Positions 15,707 to 26,300 are shown, numbered from the stretch's first letter. The stretch: 26,507 nucleotides of DNA from Metabacillus rhizolycopersici (GCF_020075705.1 NZ_JAIQUM010000070.1:1-26507), one strand, 5' to 3'. The notes: a model not told the origin generated them from the sequence alone. Made by a program: numbers and translations.

Positions 15707-16798
15707 ATAAAACCAAAGTATCAGGTCATCATTGATGATATAAAAAGTAAAATTCTTTCAGGAGATTACAGTATAGGAGAACAAATTCCTACTGAATCCA
15801 TCATGCTAGAAGAGTACAATGTTAGCCGACACACTGTTCGAAAGGCCTTTTTAGAACTATCGAACCAGGGATTCCTAAGAAGTGAAAAAGGATCTGGCAC
15901 TTTTGTTAGTAACCAATACCAATCAAAATCTGGTGGAAATTCCAAGAATAAAACAATCGGTGTAATCACGACCTACATTTCTGATTACATTTTCCCCTCA
16001 ATTATTCGTGGAATTGAAGGGAGATTGAATGAAGATAATTATTCGTTACTATTAGCTAGTACAAATAATGATGTCGAACAGGAAAAAAAAGCTTTGGAAA
16101 TGATGTTGTCATTTGGCGTGGATGGTTTGATTATTGAACCTACGAAAAGCAATCTATACAATCCCAATATTGCTTACTACCTATCGTTTAAGGAACAGGA
16201 TGTTCCATTCATCATGATCAATGCTTATTATGAAGAATTAGATGTTCCTTTCTTTTGTCTCGATGACGTGCAGTCTAGCTATCTCGCAACAAAAGAATTG
16301 ATTTCAAAAGGACACACACAAATTGGACTCATTTCAAAAATGGATGATTTACAAGGAAAGTATCGAATGAAGGGATATATAAAAGCGCTTGGAGAAGCCA
16401 AATTACGATTTCAACCAGAGCACGTGCTTACGTTCGATACAGAGACGAAGCTGGACCTATACACTAACCTGAAGGAGCTCTTAGATGAAAATAGAGACGT
16501 GTTGACTGCAATTGTTTGCTATAACGACGAGGTAGGGTTGGAAGTGGCAAATGTGTGCAGACAACTTGATATTTCTGTTCCGGAAAAATTATCAATTATT
16601 GGCCAGGACAATTCTTATATTGCCAAAAATGCTAATATCAAACTAACGACATTGACACACCCACAAGAACAAATGGGACGTGATGCAGCTGATTGGGTCA
16701 TTAAGAAATTACAAGGAAAGAAGGATTTACCAAACCAAACCTATTATCAACCAGTGTTAATTGAAGGCGAAACTGTAAAAGAGTTAAAAGTACAATAA
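15707..16798 (+). CDS. araR: AraR, GntR-LacI chimeric arabinose repressor, with an abnormal start codon
   Basis: AraR represses arabinose genes until L-arabinose binds. An N-terminal GntR-type winged helix (KPKYQVIIDDIKSKI, then EEYNVSRHTVRKAFLEL and GSGTFVSNQ, residues 2-67) is joined to a LacI-type sugar-binding domain (KTIGVITTYISDYIF to the C-terminus). Read from 15707 the protein is 363 residues, the usual AraR length, but codon 1 is ATA where ATG is expected. The codon before it is TAA, so no in-frame ATG, GTG or TTG lies upstream without an intervening stop. AAAGAAGTGAG (15692-15702) is a weak Shine-Dalgarno. The first in-frame ATG, 15803, would drop 32 residues including the first helix of the DNA-binding domain. 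The gene may be poorly expressed or non-functional, unless ATA is used. Confidence 0.8.
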   Translation: MKPKYQVIIDDIKSKILSGDYSIGEQIPTESIMLEEYNVSRHTVRKAFLELSNQGFLRSEKGSGTFVSNQYQSKSGGNSKNKTIGVITTYISDYIFPSIIRGIEGRLNEDNYSLLLASTNNDVEQEKKALEMMLSFGVDGLIIEPTKSNLYNPNIAYYLSFKEQDVPFIMINAYYEELDVPFFCLDDVQSSYLATKELISKGHTQIGLISKMDDLQGKYRMKGYIKALGEAKLRFQPEHVLTFDTETKLDLYTNLKELLDENRDVLTAIVCYNDEVGLEVANVCRQLDISVPEKLSIIGQDNSYIAKNANIKLTTLTHPQEQMGRDAADWVIKKLQGKKDLPNQTYYQPVLIEGETVKELKVQ

Positions 16799-17100
16799 AC
16801 TTAGTGTGATCAATCACTAGTGTTGCGTTAATAAAATTTCGCTATTAAATGTTCAATAAAAATAAAGATGTTTAATTTTGACGAACTAAAGCCGCATGCT
16901 TAGGTTAAAAAACATACTAACATTAGTAGCGCAGACCACGGACATGGTTTGTTAAACCACACTTCAATTCCCCCCTCCTTCAGTGGACGGTTTTTCTACA
17001 GTCAAAAATCAAAATTAAGCTTTAACATAGACATAGTTTAAGGAAAATTTATTGTGTCGCGGTTGCAACATCCTGTTCAATAGATTTAAATTTTATACTC

Positions 17101-17124
17101 CATAAGCGGGCGCGATTGTATAGC
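17101..17124. repeat. Degenerate copy of a dispersed CGGGCGCGATTG hairpin repeat
   Basis: The 12-mer CGGGCGCGATTG at 17107-17118 is shared exactly with the better-preserved hairpin at 26358-26383, but here the flanking arms no longer pair well. Apart from this repeat and two terminators, 16799-17299 holds no gene that I can see; it is AT-rich with many stops in all frames. Confidence 0.45.
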
Positions 17125-17134
17125 AAGACAAATC

Positions 17135-17175
17135 AAAAAGCCGATTCCTTAAATATTTAGGGAAACGGCTTTTTT
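17135..17175. terminator. Bidirectional terminator between araR and ftsZ
   Basis: AAAAAGCCG, one A-A mismatch, TTCCTTAAA, then TTTAGGGAA and CGGCTTTTT form a long hairpin with A- and T-rich edges, so it can terminate from both sides. It ends araR transcription and backs up the ftsZ terminator. Confidence 0.85.
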
Positions 17176-17244
17176 AGGTTGAAAATCTGCTAAGGGCTCA
17201 CTACGCTTCAGACAAGAATTACTATATAGAAGCACTATTAAAAA

Positions 17245-17266
17245 GCTGTCGAGGGTACTCGCCAGC
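17245..17266 (-). terminator. Terminator of ftsZ
   Basis: On the minus strand GCTG-CGAG and CTCG-CAGC, with one mismatch, enclose a TACC loop and are followed by TTTTTAAT. It lies about 35 nt past the ftsZ stop. Confidence 0.75.
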
Positions 17267-17299
17267 CTAATACTCCTGTTTAGGGAGCATTTAAGTATT

Positions 17300-18433
17300 T
17301 CAAAATGTTTTATTTCGATTACGTAAGTATGTAGGAATATCTAGCGATTCTTCTGGTTGTTTCGTTTGTTTATCATAATCTCGAACCGGATCATCACGCT
17401 TTATCGGTTCACGTCTAGGTGATTGTGAATGTGGCTTGTTTCTAGAATTAAGGGAATTCGGCTTTAATGATGGGGTCTCTTGATCAGCGAAGCCGGTAGC
17501 AATAACGGTTACCATCATTTCACCTTTTAAATTTTCGTTAATGACAGAACCGAAAATCATGTTTAAGTCCTGGTCTGTAGCAGAAGAGACAACATCTGCT
17601 GCCTCTTGTACTTCATATAGACTTAAATCGGTCCCACTAGTAATGTTCATTAGTACACCTTGAGCTCCATCGATGGAAATTTCAAGTAGTGGGCTAGAAA
17701 TGGCTTTCTTTGCTGCTTCAGTAGCGCGACCTTCACCTGAAGCGACACCAATGCCCATTAAGGCAGATCCCTTATAGGACATAATAGTTTTCACGTCAGC
17801 AAAATCAAGGTTGATTAAACCTGGTATAGCTATTAAATCTGATATACCTTGTACACCCTGGCGAAGGACATTATCCGCTTCACGGAATGCCTCAATCATT
17901 GGAGTAGTTTTATCTACAATCTCCAATAAGCGATCGTTTGGAATCACAATTAATGTGTCCACCGCTTCCTTCATTAAGGCAATTCCACCCGCAGCTTGAG
18001 TTGCCCGCTTACCGCCTTCGAACTTGAAAGGACGTGTAACAACACCAATAGTTAGAGCACCAAGATCTCGAGCGATTTGAGCAATTACAGGGGCTGCTCC
18101 TGTTCCTGTACCACCACCCATTCCAGCTGTAACAAATATCATATCTGCACCTTTTAATACTTCTTGGATTTGGACTTTACTTTCTTCCACTGCTTTTCTA
18201 CCTACTTCTGGATTTGCACCTGCTCCTAAACCTCTTGTCAAAGTTGTGCCGATTTGCATCTTGATTTCTGCCTTTGATAAGTTAAGTGCTTGTGCATCTG
18301 TATTAACAGCAATAAATTCTACTCCCTGAACTCCGTCCTCAATCATACGATTAACGGCGTTGTTTCCCCCGCCGCCAACACCGATTACTTTAATCCTGGC
18401 AAATTGGTCCACACTTGTATCAAACTGAAACAT
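17300..18433 (-). CDS. ftsZ: FtsZ, tubulin-like cell division GTPase, encoded outside a division cluster
   Basis: FtsZ polymerises with GTP into the Z-ring that recruits the division machinery. The 377-residue protein is complete: [13 protein letters not shown] near residues 18-30, the tubulin signature GGGTGTG at 106-112, the T7 synergy loop NLDFADV at 208-214 that completes the GTPase site of the next subunit, a variable charged linker near 318-363 and the C-terminal peptide [13 protein letters not shown] that binds FtsA, SepF and EzrA-type partners. All key residues are intact. AGGAGG lies before the ATG. In Bacillaceae ftsZ normally follows ftsA in the dcw cluster; here it stands alone between araR and a beta-glucoside operon, so it is probably a second copy. 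A possible ftsA remnant lies upstream. Confidence 0.96.
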   Translation of the reverse strand: MFQFDTSVDQFARIKVIGVGGGGNNAVNRMIEDGVQGVEFIAVNTDAQALNLSKAEIKMQIGTTLTRGLGAGANPEVGRKAVEESKVQIQEVLKGADMIFVTAGMGGGTGTGAAPVIAQIARDLGALTIGVVTRPFKFEGGKRATQAAGGIALMKEAVDTLIVIPNDRLLEIVDKTTPMIEAFREADNVLRQGVQGISDLIAIPGLINLDFADVKTIMSYKGSALMGIGVASGEGRATEAAKKAISSPLLEISIDGAQGVLMNITSGTDLSLYEVQEAADVVSSATDQDLNMIFGSVINENLKGEMMVTVIATGFADQETPSLKPNSLNSRNKPHSQSPRREPIKRDDPVRDYDKQTKQPEESLDIPTYLRNRNKTF

Positions 18434-18468
18434 TATAGTTCCTCCTAATTTATCTTTTTTACCTTATT

Positions 18469-18558
18469 TCACACTTCAAGGTAATTTTTGAGAACTTCTT
18501 CACCTTAAACATTCATTTTCCTTTGACTTGGTTTAGGAGGTTGTTGAGTAACTTGGAT
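18469..18558 (-). pseudogene. Possible ftsA C-terminal remnant upstream of ftsZ
   Basis: The minus strand from 18558 reads IQVTQQPPKPSQRKMNV, a stop, then GEEVLKNYLEV and a stop at 18471-18469. A proline- and lysine-rich stretch followed by an amphipathic end resembles the tail of Bacillus FtsA, and the distance to the ftsZ ATG (35 nt) is typical of an ftsA-ftsZ junction. The match is from memory of family features and is short, so this is tentative. I recognise no gene in the rest of 18434-18832; on the minus strand near 18570-18690 there is a stop-bounded hydrophobic frame (…ASVSAVISLMMFSIYNATIG…) without a clear start signal. Confidence 0.28.
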
Positions 18559-18832
18559 GACCACCTATTTGGAGTATTTTAAATCCTATTGTAGCGTTAT
18601 ATATTGAGAACATCATCAAACTAATTACTGCGGAGACAGATGCCTCAATAATACTAATTGTAAGTGATAGAATTGAACTGCAATAATATCAGCGTTCTTT
18701 TTTTACTTGTTTCCTCTATTAATTATACACCAAACACTAATATTATCCTGTTCTGGAAAAATTTTATACGAGATGCACATACTCGGGGTTCGATACCCTA
18801 CAAGTCTCTAGAAAAATGATTTATGGAATTGA

Positions 18833-19189
18833 ATCGAAATTAAATTGTTGAATACTGAAATTACTCGATTGCAACAAACAATTGATTCAAAGAATGATGA
18901 ATTAAAGAAACAAAAAGAAAGCTTAGATTTCGAATGTCAGAAGCGTGTGTTTTCACGTGAACAAGAATTGAATAAAGAAGAGGCAAATGAAATCAAGATC
19001 ATTCAGGATCAGTTAACAAAAGAAGTACGTTTACGACGTATTCAACATCTCGCTCATGAAATCATGGATGAAATGAATTTAAGGTAAGAACAAAGACAAT
19101 TTGAGACATTAAGGCTTGTGATTGATAACCTCTCCCGAGTAATTGGTGATTTAGCAGATCCATTCGGTGATTATTCACCGTTTTTTTAA
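18833..19189 (+). pseudogene. Interrupted gene for a coiled-coil protein of unknown function
   Basis: From a TTG at 18845 the frame gives 80 residues rich in E, K and Q with heptad character (EITRLQQTIDSKNDELKKQKESLDFE is split here around residue 20), so a coiled coil is likely. It stops at 19085-19087, but the same frame continues in protein-like form (EQRQFETLRLVIDNLSRVIGDLADPFG) to a second stop at 19187-19189. There is no Shine-Dalgarno and no ATG at the start. It therefore looks like the 3' part of a decayed gene with at least one nonsense mutation. I do not recognise the family. It ends about 70 nt before the bgl promoter region. Confidence 0.5.
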
Positions 19190-19261
19190 AGGGAATTTTA
19201 AAAATGATACCAATTAAGTAACAGAAGCCATTAGGAAGAATGGACTAATAATTTTTTCGTA

Positions 19262-19275
19262 TGAAAGCGTTGACA
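19262..19275 (+). promoter_or_regulatory. cre 1 of the beta-glucoside operon
   Basis: TGAAAGCGTTGACA is a full match to the cre consensus and overlaps the -35 hexamer TTGACA (19270-19275), so CcpA would compete directly with RNA polymerase. Confidence 0.85.
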
Positions 19276-19297
19276 TTTTTATTTTCCGTGATATGAT
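19270..19297 (+). promoter_or_regulatory. Promoter of the beta-glucoside operon
   Basis: A consensus TTGACA (19270-19275) and TATGAT (19292-19297) are 16 nt apart. A second near-cre, TGAAAGCGTAAACA (19297-19310, one mismatch), begins in the -10 element. The predicted transcript start near 19304 gives a leader of about 170 nt containing the RAT and terminator. Confidence 0.85.
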
Positions 19298-19310
19298 GAA
19301 AGCGTAAACA
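19297..19310 (+). promoter_or_regulatory. cre 2 of the beta-glucoside operon
   Basis: TGAAAGCGTAAACA has one mismatch (position 10) to the cre consensus, with a core identical to cre 1, 35 bp away. Together they bracket the promoter. Confidence 0.65.
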
Positions 19311-19327
19311 AAATTTTATATCCACTT

Positions 19328-19357
19328 GGGATTGTTACTGATAAGCAGGCAAAACCC
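19328..19357 (+). promoter_or_regulatory. RAT: binding site for a BglG/LicT-family antiterminator
   Basis: The 30-nt segment contains GGATTGTTACTG, then GCAGGCAAAACC, the two halves of the conserved ribonucleic antiterminator hairpin. Its 3' end overlaps the left arm of the terminator at 19352-19411. When a LicT-type protein is activated by beta-glucosides, RAT folding would prevent the terminator. No antiterminator gene lies in the window, so it must act in trans. Confidence 0.92.
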
Positions 19358-19411
19358 AAATCATTTAGTGTAGGACGAGTCCGTCTTATGTCTATGTGAT
19401 TTGGGTTTTTT
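19352..19411 (+). terminator. Leader terminator controlled by the RAT
   Basis: AAACCCAAATCA (19352-19363) pairs with TGATTTGGGTTT (19397-19408), followed by a T run to 19411. The 33-nt loop has its own small GGAC-GA-GTCC hairpin (19373-19382), an unusually large apical part for this class of attenuator. Confidence 0.9.
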
Positions 19412-19474
19412 GTTTGTAAAAATAGCAATTTATCAAACTTCCCATTTTAGTAAAATTTTTAGGAGGGATTTATT

Positions 19475-21379
19475 GTGAGTTACGAAAAATTGTCCAGAGA
19501 CATTTTAGATTTAATCGGCGGAACAGAAAATGTGAACAGTGTCGTTCACTGTGTTACCAGACTTCGTTTTAAACTAAAAGATGAAAGCGTTGCCAAAACA
19601 GAGGAGTTAAAAAAATTAGACGGTGTCGTTACCGTGATGAAAAGCGTAGGGCAATATCAGGTTGTTATAGGAAACCATGTTCCTGATGTATATGCCACTG
19701 TTTTAAAGGTAGGAAACATTAGTGGGGTAAGCGAAAACAACGATTCAAGTAGCGATAAAAAACTTGGCTTGGGTGCAGGATTCATTGATATGATTTCGGG
19801 TGTTTTCACTCCAATCTTGGGCGTATTAGCTGCAACAGGTATGATTAAAGGCTTTGCTGCATTAATCTTAGCGTTAGGTTGGGTAGACGCAACGTCAGGC
19901 ACTTACCAACTTTTAAATATCGCTGGAGATGGTTTATTTAACTTCTTGCCAATCTTCTTAGGCTATACGGCGATGAAGAAATTTGGCGGTACACCGTTTA
20001 TCGGGATGGCGATAGCCGCAGCACTTGTACATCCTACATTGGCAACTTTAAATACAGGTGAAGCTTCAACGGTGCTTTTCCAAGGTACGCTTTTTGAATC
20101 ACCAATTCACATTACTTTCTTGGGTATTCCTGTTATTTTAATGAGTTACGCATCAAGTGTTATCCCAATCATTCTTTCAACCTATGTAACATCAAAAGTA
20201 GAAAAAGGCTTGAAAAAGATTATTCCAGATGTTGTAAAAACATTCTTAGTGCCATTCTTTGCAATTTTAATCATGGTTCCCTTAACATTCCTAGTTATCG
20301 GACCTGTCTCAACTTGGGCAGGTAGTTTACTAGGTGCAGCAACACTGTGGATTTACGAATTAAGTCCTATTGTAGCAGGTGTCATTCTAGGCGGATTCTG
20401 GCAGATATTCGTTATGTTTGGTCTTCATTGGGGTCTTGTTCCTATCGCTATTAACAATATAGCAACTTTGAAATTTGATCCTGTTTTAGCTACAACTGTT
20501 ATGGTATGTTTTGCTCAAGTTGGTGCAGTTTTAGCGGTTATGTTAAAAACAAGAAACCAAAAATTAAAATCGCTTAGCATTCCAGCATTCATTTCAGGTA
20601 TTTTCGGTGTGACAGAACCAGCGATTTATGGTGTTACATTACCACTTAAAAAACCATTCATCATGAGTTGTATCGGCGGTGGAATCGGTGGAGCTATCAT
20701 CGGTGCTACTGCGGGTAAATTATGGATGATGGGCGGTATGGGGATTTTCGTTATCCCAACTTTCATCAAACCAGGTTCAGGTCTTGATATGTCTTTCTGG
20801 GGAGCAATCATTGCAATTTTCGCAGGTTTTATTGTAGCGTTTGTTTTAACTTATCTATTCGGTTTCAAAAATACTGAAACAAAAGAGAACACTGAAAAAA
20901 CGGTTGAAAAAGACGAAAAACGTAAACATGAAGTAGTAAGCCCATTAAACGGTACAGTTCTTCCTTTATCTGAAGTAAAAGACGCTGCATTCTCAAGCGA
21001 AGTAATGGGTAAAGGTGTTGCAATTTTACCAACCGAAGGAAAAGTGGTTTCTCCTGTTAATGGCGTGGTAACAACTCTTTTCAAATCAAAACATGCTATC
21101 GGTATTACTTCTGAAGACGGTGTGGAAATCTTAATTCATGTGGGTATGGATACCGTTCAATTGGATGGCGAACATTTCACATCTCACATTAATCAAGGTG
21201 ACACCGTTAAAGCGGGAGACCTACTTGTTGAATTTGATATGGATAAGATTAATGAAGCAGGTTACAGTTTGGTGACACCTGTTATTGTTACCAACACAGC
21301 TAATTATTTGGATGTATTATCTACAAACAAAGAAGATGTATCAACAAATAATGTCGTATTAACCGTTTTAGGTTACTAG
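19475..21379 (+). CDS. bglP: PTS beta-glucoside-specific permease, domains EIIBCA (BglP-like)
   Basis: This membrane permease imports and phosphorylates aryl-beta-glucosides such as salicin or arbutin at the expense of phosphoenolpyruvate. The 634-residue protein has, in order, EIIB (residues 1-85, phosphocysteine Cys26 in NSVVHCVTRLRF), EIIC (about 105-460, roughly ten hydrophobic segments, GVTEPAIYGVTLP motif), a charged linker (about 463-485, TETKENTEKTVEKDEKRK region) and EIIA (about 486-634, His540 and the phospho-accepting His555 in ILIHVGMD). All phosphorylation sites are present. The start is GTG 19475 behind AGGAGGG. It is controlled by two cre sites and a RAT-terminator leader. A terminator-like hairpin separates it from the first GH1 gene. 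Confidence 0.95.
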   Translation: MSYEKLSRDILDLIGGTENVNSVVHCVTRLRFKLKDESVAKTEELKKLDGVVTVMKSVGQYQVVIGNHVPDVYATVLKVGNISGVSENNDSSSDKKLGLGAGFIDMISGVFTPILGVLAATGMIKGFAALILALGWVDATSGTYQLLNIAGDGLFNFLPIFLGYTAMKKFGGTPFIGMAIAAALVHPTLATLNTGEASTVLFQGTLFESPIHITFLGIPVILMSYASSVIPIILSTYVTSKVEKGLKKIIPDVVKTFLVPFFAILIMVPLTFLVIGPVSTWAGSLLGAATLWIYELSPIVAGVILGGFWQIFVMFGLHWGLVPIAINNIATLKFDPVLATTVMVCFAQVGAVLAVMLKTRNQKLKSLSIPAFISGIFGVTEPAIYGVTLPLKKPFIMSCIGGGIGGAIIGATAGKLWMMGGMGIFVIPTFIKPGSGLDMSFWGAIIAIFAGFIVAFVLTYLFGFKNTETKENTEKTVEKDEKRKHEVVSPLNGTVLPLSEVKDAAFSSEVMGKGVAILPTEGKVVSPVNGVVTTLFKSKHAIGITSEDGVEILIHVGMDTVQLDGEHFTSHINQGDTVKAGDLLVEFDMDKINEAGYSLVTPVIVTNTANYLDVLSTNKEDVSTNNVVLTVLGY

Positions 21380-21386
21380 GTTACTA
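21371..21386 (+). repeat. Tandem GGTTACTA duplication at the bglP stop codon
   Basis: GGTTACTA occurs twice in a row and a third, imperfect GATTACC follows. The first copy carries the stop codon (GGT TAC TAG). It looks like replication slippage; no function is proposed. Confidence 0.6.
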
Positions 21387-21402
21387 GATTACCAAAAACT
21401 TT

Positions 21403-21438
21403 TCGACTGTCGCACTTTGGTGGAACAGTCGATTTTTT
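21403..21438 (+). terminator. Intra-operon terminator between bglP and the first GH1 gene
   Basis: TCGACTGT (21403-21410) and ACAGTCGA (21425-21432) form an 8-bp stem followed by six T residues, 23 nt after the bglP stop. It is a plausible intrinsic terminator; since the next gene has no promoter of its own here, it probably acts partially and sets the permease-to-enzyme ratio. Confidence 0.75.
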
Positions 21439-21440
21439 AA

Positions 21441-22925
<1,485 letters not shown>

Positions 22926-22926
22926 A

Positions 22927-23135
22927 GTGAGACTTCCATCAGTGGGGGTTTTCTGCATCCCCCACTGATGGTTAGCGAGACTTATCATGCTCAGGAACGC
23001 CACATCCTGTGGCTTCGCCTGACTTGGACGTCCTGTCCTTCGTCGGATCTTTACGGGCAGTTATCTCCCACTAATCTTCTTTGCTTCTCTCGAATCTTGA
23101 AGTCGGAGTTTTACTGCCCGTTAAGGTGGGATAAA
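22927..23135 (+). mobile_element. Structured repeat copy B, inserted between the two GH1 genes
   Basis: This 209-bp copy differs from copy A at only a few positions. ATAAA precedes it at 22922-22926 and ends it at 23131-23135. The left 13-bp hairpin is 22936-22948 with 22959-22971; the right pseudoknot pairs 23053-23061 with 23113-23121 and 23067-23071 with 23126-23130. The left ATAAA overlaps the TAA stop of the first GH1 gene (22923-22925), so insertion left that protein unchanged. Within the bgl transcript it puts stable structure ahead of the second GH1 gene. Interpretation as a non-autonomous IS200/IS605 element with an omegaRNA-like end is as for copy A. Confidence 0.65.
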
Positions 23136-23155
23136 ATTTATTTTGATATTTTTAT

Positions 23156-24657
<1,502 letters not shown>

Positions 24658-24730
24658 AACCCATAAATAGAAGACCCTTTTTCTTGAACTGATAGGAACA
24701 TGAACCTATCACTAGGGTTAAGCCTGAGCC

Positions 24731-24757
24731 AAGCATCCTTAACAAGGGATGCTTTTT
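24731..24757 (+). terminator. Terminator of the beta-glucoside operon
   Basis: AAGCATCC and GGGATGCTT form a stem of about 9 bp followed by TTTTTCTTT, 75 nt after the last stop codon. A small GATAGG/CCTATC dyad precedes it near 24690-24709. Confidence 0.85.
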
Positions 24758-24824
24758 CTTTATTAAATAAACGGTGTAGTTTAATGAGGAAGGCAGTTTT
24801 GAAACACATAATTAATTATTACGT

Positions 24825-25085
24825 ATTGTAGAACAAGATCATCGTTTTATTAAAAAGAGAGTTCGTTCGATGTTAGGATTGAAATCTTTTCGGACTGCTA
24901 AATCTATTCTTTCGGGAATAGAAGCGATGCATACCATTAAAAAAGGACAACTTGCTTTACGGGACAAGTCTGTCCACAATCAAGTGAAGTTCATTCAGCA
25001 ACTAGTTGGAATGGCTGCATAAGAACAGATTCCATTAGGAGTCTATATACCTCTTTCAAAGAAATGCAATCTTTGCACCAGAACC
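24825..25085 (+). mobile_element. IS6-family (IS240-like) relic: transposase C-terminal part and right inverted repeat
   Basis: Codons 24825-25019 encode IVEQDHRFIKKRVRSMLGLK, then FRTAKSILSGIEAMHTIKKGQ, and end VKFIQQLVGMAA before TAA (25020-25022). EQDH carries the catalytic glutamate of the DDE triad of IS6-family transposases, and the tail is typical of IS240/IS431 types. Just upstream the frame is closed by TAA (24813-24815) and no more transposase is seen, so some 70% of the gene is missing. AATCTTTGCACCAGAACC at 25068-25085 is the right inverted repeat. It lies in the same orientation as the relic at 41-127. The rest of 24658-25199 holds only the bgl terminator and AT-rich sequence with no gene seen. 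Confidence 0.88.
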
Positions 25086-25199
25086 TAGGGGTTTGGCGTT
25101 TTTAGTAACTTCATATAGTTTTCGATTTGTTTACCTACTGAATAAGTTATTTTTAATAATTGTATTTGGAAGAGGGAAACCATTAGGTGAAATTTAGGT

Positions 25200-25550
25200 T
25201 TAATTATGATCACAATAAATTTGTTGATCTTTATCTATTCCTTTTATAATTGCATACTTATTACCCCATTCACACATTGTGTTTAATACTGGTACAAATG
25301 ATCTTCCTAGATCAGTTAAGCTGTATTCTACTTTTGGTGGTACTTCTTTAAATATTTCTCTTCGTACAAGTCCATCTCTTTCTAACTGTTTCAATTGATC
25401 TGTTAAGACTTTTTGTGTAATTCCAGGTATTAATTCGTAAAACTCTTTTGTCCTTACTGATTTTTGACTCAAGAAAAAGAGTATTAAACATTTCCATTTT
25501 CCACCTGCAATGTTCATAAAAATGTTGATTCCAGTATTATAGTTAACCAT
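25200..25550 (-). CDS. HxlR/DUF24-family transcriptional regulator
   Basis: The 116-residue protein is a winged-helix regulator of the HxlR (MarR-like) family: GGKWKCLILFFLSQKSVRTKEFYELIPGITQ is split here around the family start GGKW, followed by QKVLTDQLKQLERDGLVRRE (recognition helix) and the wing KVEYSLTDLGRSFVPVL. One cysteine lies in the first helix (KWKC), a region where redox-sensing members of the family such as HypR carry theirs; a second is in MCEWG. The start is ATG 25550, with GGAGGG 7 nt upstream. It is divergent from a nitroreductase gene, the arrangement seen for B. subtilis hypR-hypO and similar pairs, so it probably controls that gene in response to electrophile or oxidant stress. 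Stimulus is inferred. Confidence 0.88.
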   Translation of the reverse strand: MVNYNTGINIFMNIAGGKWKCLILFFLSQKSVRTKEFYELIPGITQKVLTDQLKQLERDGLVRREIFKEVPPKVEYSLTDLGRSFVPVLNTMCEWGNKYAIIKGIDKDQQIYCDHN

Positions 25551-25580
25551 GTGCTGTCCCTCCTGAATAGGCACTTTAAA

Positions 25581-25593
25581 GTGGCTATACCAC
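25581..25593. promoter_or_regulatory. Candidate operator in the regulator-nitroreductase gap (1)
   Basis: GTGG-CTATA-CCAC is a short perfect dyad 30 bp upstream of the regulator start codon, suited to autoregulation. Binding by the HxlR-type protein is inferred. Confidence 0.4.
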
Positions 25594-25620
25594 ATTTTTG
25601 TGCGTTATTTTCTTATTTAT

Positions 25621-25649
25621 TATTGCTCACTATAATTAAAGGAGCAATA
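25621..25649. promoter_or_regulatory. Candidate operator over the nitroreductase -10 element (2)
   Basis: TATTGCTC (25621-25628) and GAGCAATA (25642-25649) form a 29-bp interrupted palindrome that encloses TATAAT (25631-25636), the likely -10 of the nitroreductase gene. A protein bound here would block transcription. Confidence 0.5.
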
Positions 25650-25673
25650 AATAAAAATTTCGGAGTTGATATA

Positions 25674-26300
25674 ATGAGTGTAAAAAATATTTTGGAAAAA
25701 AGACGTTCAGCTAGATATTATGATTCAAGTTATAAAATAAGTTCAGAAATTCTAATCTCATTAATTGAAAGTGCAAGTAAGTCACCTAACGGAAATAATA
25801 TTCAAGCAACTCGATACTTAATTATTGATGATCCAGACTTAAGAAAATTACTGCTACCTATAGCTTTTAATCAACAACAAGTGGTAGAAGCTTCAACTTT
25901 AATTGTTATGTTGGGTGATTATCAAGCGTTTGATAAAGATAATATTATTAAAATACATGAAGAAGGCTTTCAAGCACGTTTTTTTGATGAATCGCTAAGG
26001 GATTATCTAGCGAATGCTGCAATAAAATATTATGAAAATAAATCAAATGAAGATCTAAAGCTAGAATTAACTAGAGATGTAAGTCTTGCGTCAATGTCAT
26101 TAATTTTGTTAGCAAATGAAGCAGGTTTTGATACAATTACTATGTCAGGCTATGATTCTAAGAAATTAAAAGCAATCTTAAATATCTCTGAAAGGTATTT
26201 AGATGTTATGCTTATAGCTATTGGTAAAGGTACTAAAGCCGGTCATAATACCGTAAGGCATAATGTAAATAAGATAATGTATAGAAACAAAATAATTTAG
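25674..26300 (+). CDS. Nitroreductase-family NAD(P)H-dependent flavoprotein
   Basis: The 208-residue protein starts with ILEKRRSARYYDSSYKIS, the FMN-phosphate-binding arginine segment of the nitroreductase family, followed by LIESASKSPNGNNIQATRY and the C-terminal LANEAGFDTITMSGYDSKKL and LMLIAIGKG-like segment (VMLIAIGKGTKAG) that complete the FMN site. Such enzymes reduce nitro compounds and quinones in the cytoplasm with FMN. The start is ATG 25674 behind GGAG; the frame is open back to 25551 but has no ribosome-binding site there. It is divergent from the HxlR-type regulator, with a palindrome over its -10 element. Physiological substrate is unknown. Confidence 0.88.
   Translation: MSVKNILEKRRSARYYDSSYKISSEILISLIESASKSPNGNNIQATRYLIIDDPDLRKLLLPIAFNQQQVVEASTLIVMLGDYQAFDKDNIIKIHEEGFQARFFDESLRDYLANAAIKYYENKSNEDLKLELTRDVSLASMSLILLANEAGFDTITMSGYDSKKLKAILNISERYLDVMLIAIGKGTKAGHNTVRHNVNKIMYRNKII

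Noticed and set aside
18784..18800. GGGGTTCGATACCC, resembling the T-arm of a tRNA or tmRNA
   Set aside because: Only a 3-4 bp stem forms around the loop, and no acceptor stem, D-arm or anticodon arm could be placed upstream. No CCA end follows.
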